DNA of 64,000 bases, from the NCBI GenBank assembly GCA_010405405.1, contig MU004231.1:3218401-3282400 (forward strand), read 5' to 3'. Positions 1 through 11,224 of the stretch are shown piece after piece (position 1 is the first letter of the stretch; each line of letters opens with the position of its first letter). This DNA is from Microthyrium microscopicum (taxonomy: Eukaryota > Ascomycota > Dothideomycetes > Microthyriales > Microthyriaceae). The position numbers and the translations under genes are program-made. The notes under the pieces are model-generated. The model had not been told where the DNA came from, ran no database searches, and worked only from the letters and a program-made list of their open reading frames with translations.

Positions 1-533
1 AAAGCCTGTCGAAATCTGCACAAGGATGGTCCCGAAAACCTTTATATTGCTGTCACTGCCACTCCGTAACATTTTGGTGAGAGATTGTGGATATTATAAG
101 AGAAGAACATGACCTATAATAGATTGCCAAGCTGCTGATATTAATGCCGTGTAAGATGCTGGAAGATTGGCGGAAATTAAACATGAAGTTTCTAGATCGT
201 AGTCGACCAGCTCCAGATTGGCAAATTCCACGAGCCACTTAGCAATGATAACTTCAAATTGGTGTTACTTGTTGCATCATCTTAATTGATACTACTACTT
301 CCTCATGATCTACATCTCATTCATCGTACCAAGTGAGCATGCTCCCCAGACACCGGCCAATAATGCCTCACACACTCTCAACCGCCGAATAAGTATATGT
401 ACAATAATAGTGACAAGCCTTTTCCTCCTGGTCCAACTCCTCATGCGTCCACACTTGATCTAAATATGCGCCATCCGTTGATAATATATGCAGTGAAAAA
501 TGCCCCGGGTTTTCCAGGGTCTATCATGAAAAT
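1..533. other. gene-free left edge
   Basis: No supportable gene. The stretch lies downstream of the DUF6536 gene that ends at 534 on the minus strand, so it should contain its 3' UTR. Short ORFs here have no protein-like features. Confidence 0.5.
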
Positions 534-2815
534 CTATGCGTAAGGTACTTGCTCTTTCGGAGCAGAGACCTGTCGAGCGGAAAAAGTACAGTGGCCCAAG
601 CCCATATCAGTGCCAGTCACACCCCACTGAAGCTCTTGGAGTGTAGCATCGGCTGGTTCGTTGGGCGATGGGTGGAGTGCCGCAGATATGGCTGCCGAGC
701 AAGTGCTAACGACCGGAACCCCAGACTTGAATTTGCGGAATGACATATGGCAGATATAATATATCATAGCCAAGTCCAGTACTATAAGGGCCAAATTGGC
801 CAAAGGCGCGAATGCGGTTGTGGTAAAATCGTTGCCAGGAAGTCGACCAAAAGTTGTGGACTTTACTCCATCGGAAGTCATTTCGTTGCCCCAGGCTTCG
901 ACGTCGACCACAAACAGGGTCTGCGAAATGGCGGTATGAATAGCGCAGGAAAAGAACATGATAGGGAAAGCGACCTTATATGGCATAAGGAAAAAGTAGA
1001 CGCCTCGCTGTTTGCCTCGGGGGGATTCAGACACTCGCAGGCCTTTCTTGTGACGGGCAAATCGTGACCATTCGTCTTGGAAGATCATGGCGTAAAATAT
1101 GTTGTTGTAGACAACGTAGAGTGTACCACAAATAACGTGTCCAATGTTCGCGAGGAAGACACTGCGGAACATGCCTCCCTGTTCCTTATTGTGCCAACCG
1201 ATGAGGAAATGGGTGTTGATGCTGCCAATACCTTGAGCGAGCATGCCCTCGAGTGTCATGTTCTCATTGGAAATGCAAAACATCGCCACGGTCAGACAGG
1301 TAGATAAAACCATGCTGCGAAAGTATTAGCAAGGGACTCTTTATTATGGACTGTGAGAACTTACAGAAGGATCCAAACGATAACTCTAGTCCGAATGCCT
1401 TCGGCCCATCGTTTCGGTTTCTTAACAAAGTAGCCTGGAGCAGATTTTCTCCATTGTCCGGGATGGTTGATGATAAAGCTTTTGGAAGCCATGCACATGT
1501 GCTTTGTGTATCGGTCTGGTCGATTCATGTAAGAGACAATCGCATCTCCCGTGGTCATAAGCGGTTGTTCGTTGACGTTGAAGGCGACTGCGAACATGAT
1601 CATGGACTTGAAAAGACAGACAAACAACACAATTAGACAGAAAGGCAGGCTGAGTTGCAGCTTGCAATGCTCATCTGATTTTTCTGAAAGGCAATATTCG
1701 ATCTTTGCTCCATCTGAAACCTTCCACAAAGAAGCATCCAATCGTAAATGTTCTGCGTGATATAGGCACTGGTCCGTAGTTTTCAGTTTAAGTCTGTTGC
1801 ATAACCAGGAGTATTGCTCTGGTCCATCACGATTAATGGCGCTTGGAACAGGAGCTTCGTATGCGTCAAAAACATCGCCGGATCGAGACGAGTTATTTTT
1901 GGAAATTAGAATAACGTTGCGTCTGGCCGATTGCACCGGCACTGCATACTGATCTATGCACTCTTTGTTATCGAGCCTCTCGAGCTTGCCAGCCCGAGCC
2001 TTTTGATGCATTTCGAGGGCAATAGCACTGAAGTAATTTGTTACAGGCTGCGATGGACCAAAGTCCTGAGCCATCCTCATGGTGAAGTTTTCGGAGTTTA
2101 TGTATGATTCTTGGGCGACAAGAACTGAGTAGTCGTTTGCCGAGTATGTTGGGAAGAGTATGGCGTTGAAACTATAGCAGTCAGTACCACAATAGTAAAC
2201 GGAAACGGACAACCTACAATAGTTGAAGAAGTGGCGATGAGAGGGCCAACAAAAGGAAGAAACTGAGTCGTAGTTTGCTTGCAGCACGAAGATTCCGTAG
2301 ACTCATGGCTCCAATATCCAGCCATCGGCCTTGAGAGTGTTGTTGATCTAATTCTTTCCGTGACGGCGGCGTTAAACAGTACTTCATTTTCAGTCAGTCG
2401 TCTTTCATAGAATTGCTTCAGAGACTCTTACCATCACATAACAGCTTGCACTAAGCATATATGTGCCTATACCTGATACGAAGGCATGAGCGAAAAGGTT
2501 TTTGGTCTTCATTTTCCCACAGTCTCCTTCGTATACCGTTATTCTGCCATTTTTGTCGACCCCATTGACACCAATCGCTATCATGAGACCCAGGAATATG
2601 GTGAATGTGGCTAAAAAGGCCAGTCCAGCATAAATGGTAGTGTAGAATCTCCAGCTGAGATAGTTGTGCTTCCACCATAAGCCGGGTTGCTTGAAGACAC
2701 TGTAATGCGGGCCCTCATCTTCTATCGGTGAGAGGTCTACACTTGAGGAGAGGGTCGTTGAAGCATAGTCGACGGTCTCCACCTGAATCTTCTCCTTCCC
2801 TTCCGGCATCCCCAT
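534..2815 (-). CDS. DUF6536 multi-pass membrane protein
   Basis: Fungal integral membrane protein of the DUF6536 family; function unknown. Four exons on the minus strand join in frame: 2815-2432, 2381-2218, 2171-1365, 1314-534, giving 711 residues. The three introns are 46-50 nt with GT-AG ends. Family landmarks seen: an N-terminal W-rich start with SWRFYTTIYAGLAFLATF (first membrane helix), the YEGDCGKMK motif, a CYVM/YCLTPPSR junction followed by GRWLDIGAMSLRNLR, then FNAILFPTYSANDYSVL, a central PLMTTGDAIVSYMNRPD block, and the C-terminal LQWGV...F..RQV..P....YA ending typical of the family. The start at 2815 (MGMPEGKEK) is the first ATG of the exon; an upstream in-frame extension begins only with a non-ATG codon. 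The intact frame and complete family tail suggest a working gene. Confidence 0.88.
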
Positions 2816-5467
2816 TGTGCTGGTGGGAAGAGACTTGTAGATGGTTGTGTAGGTCCAATTCGCGGAGATTGAGAGAGGTAGTTTGAGGGTTTTGTTCAAA
2901 TCCTAGAGAGAAAGAGGAGCAAGGGGACGTGAAATTGCATGTCAAGCTGGGAAAGTAGGGTCCAATGTCCGTGTGCAAATATCGAAGCCGTACTATAGCT
3001 TATATCTGATTTGGGCTGTGAATAGGGACAGATAGATTTCGCCACTGGACGCCTAGATCACTATCTGGGGATTCGAAAGATGGCAAATGATAAAAAAGTT
3101 TAGCCAATGCTAGCTGATCAATGGAAGATACTACTGAGGGTCGACTCAAAAACCCAGTTCAATCTTCCATGCAGAGCAGCGAGTGTACACTAGAACCATT
3201 TAGATTCATGAATATCTGGGGTTCCCGTGGCTTGGAAATTCGCCGCAGGCACTGTTATTATCATCGTGACCATTTCTAGAATCGAGTCAGGGATTCATTG
3301 GCCCCAGTTGATGGAATTGAGGGTGACGAGTGGCTGGTTCTTCTAGATTAACATGGTTTCTATGGCGGAGAGGAGAGTAGTTCAGCACAGGCCGGACGAA
3401 ACGTCAAGATGGCCAATAAGCTGGAGTAATTACCCATTGGCACGCGACATAATCCCAGCCATTAGCGAAGAATAGTGGAGTGAAATATCGATACATGTTC
3501 TATCCGGGGCCGTTTGCAGGGTTGGTAGGAGTTTAATGAAACTAGATGACAAGCTGTTTACTACAAACTAATAGACTGGGATATATTGTGAGTGCTAGCC
3601 TTCAGGTACAATTCGTTACTCGGCCTTCTGCTTCATAACCTCAAGAGAGCACACCACATGAAATGACATGGAAGATACCAAGTCATTCAAACGGCCAAAG
3701 AAGATATTGTGTCTGCAGTACTGTAAAGAAGATATGATCAGATGTTGAAAGAATAGGGTTCGAAACATTAACGCAGTTTTCAAACAAGAACCTAGATTTG
3801 GGATGCACTAGCCAGGTATAACCCAGGTATATGAGAAAAGCGAAGGGATGCCCTATACAATCTCTGGCGGACAAACACTTGCCTACGCCCTGTTGAGTTT
3901 GTACAGGGTACTAATTCAGACTGACATCGGTTTAACCAGATATCGAATAAATAACCTGTACTAAGAAAGTCCTCTTCTCAGGATTGAATGAAGGCGACCC
4001 ACATATCAGTATTATTGTCACATCGCGGGAAGTATGTGACATATACCAATCGCTGGAGTCGATAAATGTGACTACTTTACTGGTTGACATCGCCATTCAT
4101 AAGGAGAAGATGCTTTCCAACATACTCGACGATAAGGAGTCTTATCATTTCATCAACGGGTTCGTAAGCACTTATTTGATCACAGAGCGTAGTGTATGTG
4201 AATCGAGTTAGTTGAAAAAAGCATACCAGTTTCTTTTTTCAACAATAAGATACTAAGAAAGCCATGTACCAAAGATGTTGTTCCTTGTTGCATCGATCTT
4301 CGACAGGTAATGTCAGCACACTGCCAACAAAAGCCCGACAACAAGGACAAGGAAAAGGTTATGGGGTCAAGGATGAATTGATTCGGCTCCTAATGGACGA
4401 GAAAAGTCTTTGGAAGGCAAAGCATGTGAAGTTATAGAAGCACGAGAGGATAGAACTTGCAGCGAGTCATCCACGAATGGCCACGCCATTGTGCCGAAAA
4501 GGAGAAGGTGTAGACCAAAGAGTAAAAAGATCATCACACGTGGAAAACTGATGATCTTTCGCTCGCAGTCGATCCAACATTGGGTAAACCTTATTTGGCA
4601 AATCTGGGGCACGATGTTTGGTTTGTATTGTCATCTGAGCTATTGGGCAACAATTGACTTATCTCATGCAATAGTTCTTCCGCTTAAGCTTTTCATGAAT
4701 CTGCAGTGACCACTTGGGAGTGTATTCACTTTCTACAAGGCTGGCATACTTTTGAACCAATCTTTTACCCCACGGGGTCTGAGAACAGGTCAATTGATCT
4801 GTTAATCGTCCGAATACGAAACACGATATCTACTGTGCTCCATTCACTCACTTTTCCTCGTACGGATGCAAGTTGCTGTGGCCTACCTGTTACCATCAGA
4901 TCTACAGTACCTAATTTAGAATACGCAGGATTGGTACCCAATCTCATTGTAGGGCGACTGTATTTTCGAAATGAATCGCTTAGGAAGGATTTTGTCTTGG
5001 AACACTTTCCACCAGGAATTAATTGGTAGGCATGGCTGCCAACTACCACGAGGCAGCATGCCAATTACTCAAGAACGTTCACTCCGCGCGTCGATCATAC
5101 AAGATCTACTTTCCTTTCATATGTCGCAAGTCCACTCCGCTTTGCCGAGAAACCCTAAGCAGCGCATTCATGAACACAAGCATTTAGTTGTAATGCGGAA
5201 TTGCGGAGAGTATTGGTACCCTGACTTTAACAGGTATATGGGGAAGATCGCTGACGTTGCCACCGATCGAGTTTGGAGCCTCAAACCATGTAGATTCTTG
5301 CCTTTTTCTGGATACGCTCGTTTTTCTGTAACAGTGTTTGTGTTCAATCAGCATCTTGCGATCTTTTTTTCTGCCCATCAATACCCCACACAGCGTGTAT
5401 GGCGACCATGATATCAGGCCCTGAATTAGATCAGAGCGTGGAAGACCAGATAAGATGAAAGCTTGCT
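2816..5467. other. long gene-poor interval
   Basis: About 2.65 kb without a convincing gene. Several ORFs of 60-146 codons occur on both strands (for example 4410-4709 and 4971-5411, plus), but they overlap each other, lack recognisable domains and cannot be joined with sound splice sites. It may hold decayed sequence or long UTR/promoter DNA. Confidence 0.5.
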
Positions 5468-5778
5468 GGGGAGGGTTAGCAAACGAATTTGTGCCGAATT
5501 CGTTTGCAGATCTTTACCCAGAGCCGTTAGTAAACGAAATGGAAGTCGAGCCGCTAGACCTGAGATCTAGCGGCTCGACTTCCAATTTGTTTGACCAAAA
5601 GAGTATAGCGTCTTGATTTAAGGTCTATCATTGGTAGAGCAGCTAAAAGCTGTGAAGACTAGATATTCTGTGGACATATTAAGGCTATAGGCTAGAGCTT
5701 GAAAGGTCCTAGTAAGCCTGCTTTTGGTTAGAGAACGAGTAAACGAATTCTACACAAATTCGTTTGCTAACCCTCCCC
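5468..5778. mobile_element. 311 bp MITE-like element with internal hairpin
   Basis: Terminal inverted repeats of 40 bp agree at 37 positions; both ends start GGGGAGGGTTAGCAAACGAA when read inwards. The element is flanked by GCT on both sides (5465-5467 and 5779-5781), a possible 3 bp target duplication. It has no coding capacity. In its left third lies a second, perfect 18 bp inverted repeat (5541-5558 against 5566-5583, 7 nt loop) that extends imperfectly on both sides. Size, TIRs and lack of ORFs fit a non-autonomous DNA transposon; the superfamily cannot be assigned. Confidence 0.85.
5541..5583. repeat. perfect 18 bp hairpin inside the MITE
   Basis: Left arm GGAAGTCGAGCCGCTAGA at 5541-5558 and its exact reverse complement at 5566-5583 are separated by 7 nt. 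With a few mismatches the pairing extends to about 26 bp per arm. It is more G+C-rich than its surroundings. Confidence 0.85.
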
Positions 5779-6086
5779 GCTACAAAGCCTAGTTCCTCTT
5801 TCGAGTACATGCTGGAGTGGCACTGACAACTGTACTCCGTAATGATGCGCTCCCCGGATTTCCGCAGACACTGAACATCACTGCACTGTTCAAGAGCTTA
5901 AACGTCATAACTACGTGGCCGAATGATATGGAAGATAGGCACTTGTATCAAGAAAATGATTGATTGTTGCTAGCTGGGCGATTTGATAATAATGTTTGAG
6001 TTTTGATAGTGAAACTGATACGATATATACACTTCAATCATTGCTTCGATGAGCCATATCCGCGCAACGTCAACATTCGCAATGGC
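5779..6086. other. intergenic, nothing recognised
   Basis: Lies between the MITE-like element and the metallothionein-like gene, whose 3' UTR should fall here. No further feature seen. Confidence 0.4.
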
Positions 6087-6280
6087 TTAATGCTACACAA
6101 GAATAAGCGACTGAAAAGTATCGATATCAATAGGAAAGCTTACATTTTGAGAACAGTCGTTGCATTTGCAGTCGCTTCCTCCGCAGGCGCCAGGCTGGCA
6201 GTTGGGACAAGAAGTGCATTCACTACGGTTGGTTAGCAAGTTGATATATTCTCTAGAGAGAAATAAGTGTACCAAGCCAT
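6087..6280 (-). CDS. metallothionein-like small Cys-rich protein
   Basis: Predicted 30-residue metal-binding protein with 8 cysteines (residues 3, 5, 8, 11, 16, 21, 23, 26), no aromatic residues and C-x-C and C-x2-C spacing, as in fungal metallothioneins that bind Cu or Zn in the cytosol. Model: exon 1 is only 8 nt (6280-6273, ATGGCTTG), a 50 nt intron (6272-6223, with GCTAAC 12 nt before its AG), exon 2 of 79 nt (6222-6144), a 51 nt intron (6143-6093) and a final 6 nt exon (6092-6087) coding His-stop. If the second intron is not spliced, the reading frame runs on for 16 codons and still ends soon. The Cys-rich core is certain from sequence; the splicing is inferred from consensus sites and the way exon 1 supplies a start plus the first Cys codon. 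Alternative: a short Cys-rich peptide of another kind. Confidence 0.72.
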
Positions 6281-6848
6281 ATTCGAAAACTGATGTATTT
6301 GATAGTGGTACAAGTTGAATAGAGTTTGATGGTAGATATTCTTGAGAAGGACTTTGATGTATGGAAGTTTTGGGACAGCACCGTTTTATACATAACCATG
6401 GGATCCACTCTGAGTGTTTATGATGCTACTATCGTCATATCTGAAGCGTATCTTCCAATCATACTCCAGTCCATGACCGGATACGGTACCACGGCATTGA
6501 TCAGCCAATCAACCAAACTTCATCGAGTGGGGAAGCTCTCGGCGGAGGTTGGCTAAACGAGCCGTCGCCAACCGTTCTCATAGCCTTGCAGAATAGTCAT
6601 ATGCTCCAACAACCAAAGGCATGATTTTTAGCTAGACCGATTAGTGGGATATTAAGGGAGAAGACGCCAACTTAATAGCAAAAAGGTATATGAGCATTGG
6701 TCTATGGTGCTTATTGGTATCTCTCAAAAACACGCTGTTGGTTCTTTCTTAATCATCTCTTGTGTGCTATTAACCTTGTCTTCAACCACCAAATCTCTTA
6801 GTATGGGGGACCCAAAAAATATAAAAGGGGGAATTGGCAGTAAAGCAC
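6281..6848. other. intergenic: metallothionein promoter side
   Basis: Upstream of the metallothionein-like gene and downstream of isocitrate dehydrogenase (both on the minus strand). An ORF at 6326-6556 (plus) shows no family resemblance. No defined metal-response element could be assigned by eye. Confidence 0.4.
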
Positions 6849-8539
6849 TCACAGCTTCTCTTTCAGACTGGTCTTCAGTCGTCTCTCCACTGCTTCCATG
6901 TACTTGCCGGTGACGACCCATGATTCTCGGTCCTTGCGTCCACAGGCGAGCGCGAGATCTTTGGTCATGATGCCGTCAATGTCGACAGTGTCGATGCAGG
7001 CGCGTTCCAGCGCCTCGGCAAAGGCAACAACTTCGGGCGTGTCGTCGAGTTCACCGCGCTTGACCAGACCGCGAGTCCATGCGAAAATGGAGGCGATGGG
7101 ATTGGTGGAGGTCTCGTTGCCTTTCTGGTGTTCGCGGTAATGGCGGGTGACTGTTCCGTGGGCTGCTTCGGATTCGAAGGTCTTGCCATCTGGGGTGATG
7201 AGGACGGAGGTCATCAGACCGAGGGAACCGAAACCTTGAGCAATGATATCTGACTGAACATCACCGTCGTAGTCTAAAAACTTGTAAGTACTCAAGAATT
7301 GATTCTTTATGCAGAGAGAACGTACTCTTCATCGCAATGATATAACCACCCTCGCTTTTGATCATCTGTGCAACCATATCATCGATCAGTCTGTGCTCGT
7401 ACCAGATCTTCGCGGCCTCGAAATCCTTGACGTAGTTCTTTTCGTAGACATCCTGGAAGATATCCTTGAAGCGACCATCGTACTTTTTCAAGATGGTGTT
7501 CTTGGTGGTCATGTAAAGCGGCAACTTCTTGTCTACAGCAAGTTGAAAGCTGGCGTGTGCGAAACCCTCAATGGACTCGGCAGTGTTGTACATAGTAAGC
7601 GCAACACCGCCTTTCTCTTGTGTGTAGTTGTAGACTTCGATAACTTCGGGCTTGCCATCCTTTGGCGTGTAAACCATCTCGAGCTTTCCTGGGCCTGGGA
7701 TAACGGCATCTTTTGCTCGGTATTGATCACCGAATGCATGTCTTCCAATAATAATTGGCTTCTTCCAGCCAGGAACTAGACGAGGGATACGATCGATGAC
7801 AATTGGCTCACGGAAAACGGTTCCGCCGCTGATGAAGTTAGTTACCCTTTTCTTCCGAGATTTTGGTGGAGAATTCCGCTTACAGTGCATTTCGGATGGT
7901 ACCGTTTGGCGATAGCCACACTAAAATTCGGCGTTAATTCCGCATAGCTTCAGTAAGATTATTTGACATACTGTGCTTAAGCTTGAATTCTTCCACGCGA
8001 GCCTCATCTGGAGTGATGGTAGCGCATTTGACACCAACTGAGTATTTCTTGATAGCTTCGGCAGAATCGATGGTGACCTGGTCATTCGTCTCGTCGCGAT
8101 ATTCTAGACCCTAATACATTGTTGGTGTGGCGAAAAATCAAAGATTCATAAGGCACTCACCAAATCGTAATATTTGAGGTCGATATCAAGATATCTACGA
8201 AGAGCGGTGAGTAAGAGCATGATAATGAGTATTGTGGCTGGCGTACGGGTAAATGAACTAAAATTTAAGCATAAGCAGTTGTCTTACACGAACGATGCAT
8301 AAAATGCTGGTATGCATCCTTACCTTGTCTTTGATATCTTTCCAGATAATTCTGGTCATCTCATCACCGTCCAGTTCGACCACTGGGTTCTTCACCTTGA
8401 TCTTGCGAATTCCGGTCGCCATGGTTCTTCTTGCTACGGTTACAAATATGGGATGGAGGGGTTGTCTGGTGAGGGATCGGAATTGAGGAGCAAAGGACGG
8501 ACGTAGTGAGGAACGGAGAACAGAGCTCGCAGCTTGCAT
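6849..8539 (-). CDS. isocitrate dehydrogenase [NADP], mitochondrial
   Basis: Converts isocitrate to 2-oxoglutarate and makes NADPH, in mitochondria. Seven exons join in frame: 8539-8324, 8257-8247 (11 nt), 8194-8161, 8110-7972, 7920-7884, 7828-7326, 7273-6849, giving 454 residues. Residues 1-39 are Arg/Ser-rich without acidic residues, a mitochondrial presequence. Then come [43 protein letters not shown], the [13 protein letters not shown] block, [19 protein letters not shown] and [16 protein letters not shown], all hallmarks of the NADP-dependent homodimeric enzyme. A second in-frame ATG at residue 40 (8422, MATGIRKIK) could give a form without the presequence. The C-terminus KEKL is not a standard peroxisomal signal. 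Introns are 50-66 nt. Confidence 0.95.
8247..8257 (-). other. 11-nt microexon of isocitrate dehydrogenase
   Basis: TTCATTTACCC, preceded by TTTTAG and followed by GTACGC on the minus strand. It supplies residues F-I-Y-P (with one nt of the next exon) that are conserved between WKDIKDK and YLDIDLKYY in this family. Without it the reading frame is lost. Confidence 0.85.
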
Positions 8540-10178
8540 TGTGAAAAGAAGAAAGGAGGGCCGCGATAGTACTAGTAGTGGAATTCAGACAATATACCGG
8601 TCCGGACGATACTACAGCCGACGAGGGTTCTCATGCGCCGTTGAACCGAAAAGGATTTGTTGGTGGGGAAAATCAGTTCCGCGGTTATTAGTGTACTTGA
8701 TGGCAGACAGCTCTAATCCAGGTACCGATGAAAAGAGGGCCGTTTGCCGGCGACGAGGCTGGGATCGGTACTATTTGATGACGGATCAAACTTGTTGCTC
8801 TGAATCCCTGTGGTGTTGCAGTTTGCAGCCGAGAAGCGTGGGAGCTGGCTTGATTCTTGAATGTATGTGGTAACAGGCGATGACGGGACTGTAGGAAGGA
8901 ATTTGGTGTTGCTCTGTTGCTCCTGCGACCACGGCGACTGCGGGAAGGTACGGTAGATGGAGTCGTGAAAGAGAAAAAGAAAGAGAGTTGGAGATGTTTT
9001 AGCCCCAGAGCACAATCATCCAACTTTATCCTCTAAGCTTCTGGGAAAGGGTCTACCTTATGACATTTTTCTTTGCTGGGCGAAATTTCTGCTTGCACCA
9101 GACCACTTCAGACTGCCTTTGGCGGACTCACCAAAAACAATCCTGGTTGCAGCCGAGGACTTTTGTTCACCACGCGACATCCCGCTTCTCCCCTCTAAGC
9201 ATAACATGGCACCAAGGACACCCCGCTCTGGAGTCAATTAAATATCTCCGGCTGACTGGCAGTGAAGAACAGAGCTTTGAAACAACTGCTCTGCATGGTG
9301 CCATCAGATTGGCCAGAGGTTGCTACTGCTTCGTTGCTCTCATTGGCCTCTGCCGCCAGTGTTCGCTGACTCCAATTATGTTCCATATCAATTGTTGTGG
9401 GGGTGCACTCAGCCTTATTGCTTCCATGGTATTGGGTCCAAAGAGTTGAGTTGTCTGGTTCCGGCATGCGCTACTGGCACGTGGAGTGAAAGGTACGCGT
9501 GTTGTATGATCGGACAGTGAAAACATGAGTGAAGAGCCAACAATTCCATGCCTTGACTTTTCTCCCGAGTCGTCTAGGGAACATGTTATATACATATGCC
9601 AATCCAGTCATAGACGTGACGGGGAAAGTCGGGGTTGTCAATTCGCAACAACCGACTATGCGGGACGAGAGAAAAGATGATCAAGGGTGATATTGTTGAA
9701 TAATTCGATAGTTTTCGTCTGAGCCGACAGACTGGCTCCATGGCAGGATAAACACCCGATGGGTTGGATACCAGAATTTGATGATTGGCTTGGCTCAGGC
9801 GAGGAGTTTGGATTCTAGGCTGGCCTGATATCTACCTTACTCTACAAGAGCCGTGAAACATGTCGCACACTACTCTACACCAGGTCACTACACAAGGTTT
9901 CTGATTCATAATATTGACGCACTGCAATTCGATTCATCAAGTGCCAAACTCAAACTGTCATTTGAAGGGAAGATAGCCAGCTCGTCGCGATAGAGTATGT
10001 ATTTTCTAAAAAGTAAAGTGTCGCTTTGCCAATGTCACGATATCTCATGGATCGTTATATGCTAATCATGGTATATGCATTGTGCTGTAGCAATTGATCA
10101 CGCATCTGCAAACTCTCCTTCATGTTCAAAAGTATGTCACATATACAATGAAGCAGTGAGAAGCACCTCGGGACAGTA
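8540..10178. other. intergenic, IDH promoter and unknown DNA
   Basis: The promoter of isocitrate dehydrogenase lies at the left end. Overlapping ORFs of up to 129 codons on both strands (9060-9449 plus, 8688-9023 minus) lack domains or matching splice sites and are treated as chance. Confidence 0.45.
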
Positions 10179-10382
10179 CCTCTGCCTTGCACTCTGAGTT
10201 ACCCAGGCTGCAAATTTTGTTACTTCTCAGATCGGTATCTGATTGGTCAAGAGCTAGTTCTCAGCTATATGATTGGTCAGTGCTGGCTCTCAGGGTCTGA
10301 TCACATTCCACTAGCCAATCAAAGAGCGCAAATGAAAAGCCATATTCTTGCAGCCCGGGTAACTCAGAGTGCAAGGCAGAGG
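10179..10382. mobile_element. 204 bp MITE with TA target duplication
   Basis: 35 bp terminal inverted repeats match at 34 positions, each starting CCTCTGCCTTGCACTCTGAG. TA flanks the element on both sides (10177-10178 and 10383-10384), as expected for Tc1/mariner-type insertion. No coding capacity. The interior holds two direct GATTGGTC motifs and one CCAATC in inverse orientation. The near-perfect TIRs suggest a recent insertion that has escaped RIP. Confidence 0.88.
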
Positions 10383-11224
10383 TAATTGGTAGAGGAAATG
10401 GAGATGGCCACTCAATCGAAGGTTTTGATGCGCGTTGAGGTTTACGGGAACGGAGTATAATGGCGATGGCAGTTCGTAAAGGCGGCGACTAAGGCTCTCA
10501 CATAAATTTCTGGGCACTTTACCCGGTCCCTGGCGCCCCTACGCCCATTCAGTGAGGGCTAGACCGGGATGCAGCAGCGAAAGTCCAAAACTCCATCAAA
10601 TGTCCAATCTTGGAAAAGTAATGACGAAGTGGTTGAATTTGTACTGTTTGCCGGCGCGCGACCTCAACGCTAGCTTCATAAGTTCGCGTGCCAAGTGCCA
10701 ATATCTACTAACACGACTACCTTACCCAATTAGTAGGTAATATAGAGGCAAAAACCTGCAACACATCATCAATACTTGGAACTTGCGTCTTGAGATTGAC
10801 CAACACCTGAACTTCACTGTTCCGAACCATTGGCCTTGCGCCTCTACACCGCATACCGATTGCTCCTCGCATACCTACCTAGTCATCTACCCTTTCCCAC
10901 AACACTCAATATCGAAACTCAAGTTACTCAACACTTTCCGGTTGAGGAAATCACTTCGTAACACTATTGCTGACCATCACTGATATGCGTAAGTCCAGGC
11001 ATCCCATGATCCCTATCTGATCTGCTGCTGCTGCACCTATCAAATTGCCCCATTCGCAACGCGTCTGCGCCACCTTCTTGGTAAATTCCAAAGGGCGAAT
11101 CGATTGTCACCGTCATTTGCCTAGAATCCACCCTTACTACTTAAGCTTTCCTTTATCCCCAGCATTGACCCTTCTTTCTTCCTTTCATCTTTCGATCTCC
11201 GCCTTTGGGATCTGTTGCATTTCG
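10383..11224. other. promoter side of the Ca2+/H+ exchanger
   Basis: Pyrimidine-rich stretches from about 10,850 to 11,210 fit a fungal core promoter and 5' UTR for the gene starting at 11,225. ORFs here are short and have no recognisable product. Confidence 0.45.

Noticed and set aside
4367-5411. Cluster of ORFs up to 146 codons
   Set aside because: They overlap on both strands, have no motifs and no compatible splice sites.
9060-9449. 129-codon ORF upstream of the exchanger
   Set aside because: No domain, Cys and Trp content erratic, opposed by equally long ORFs on the other strand.
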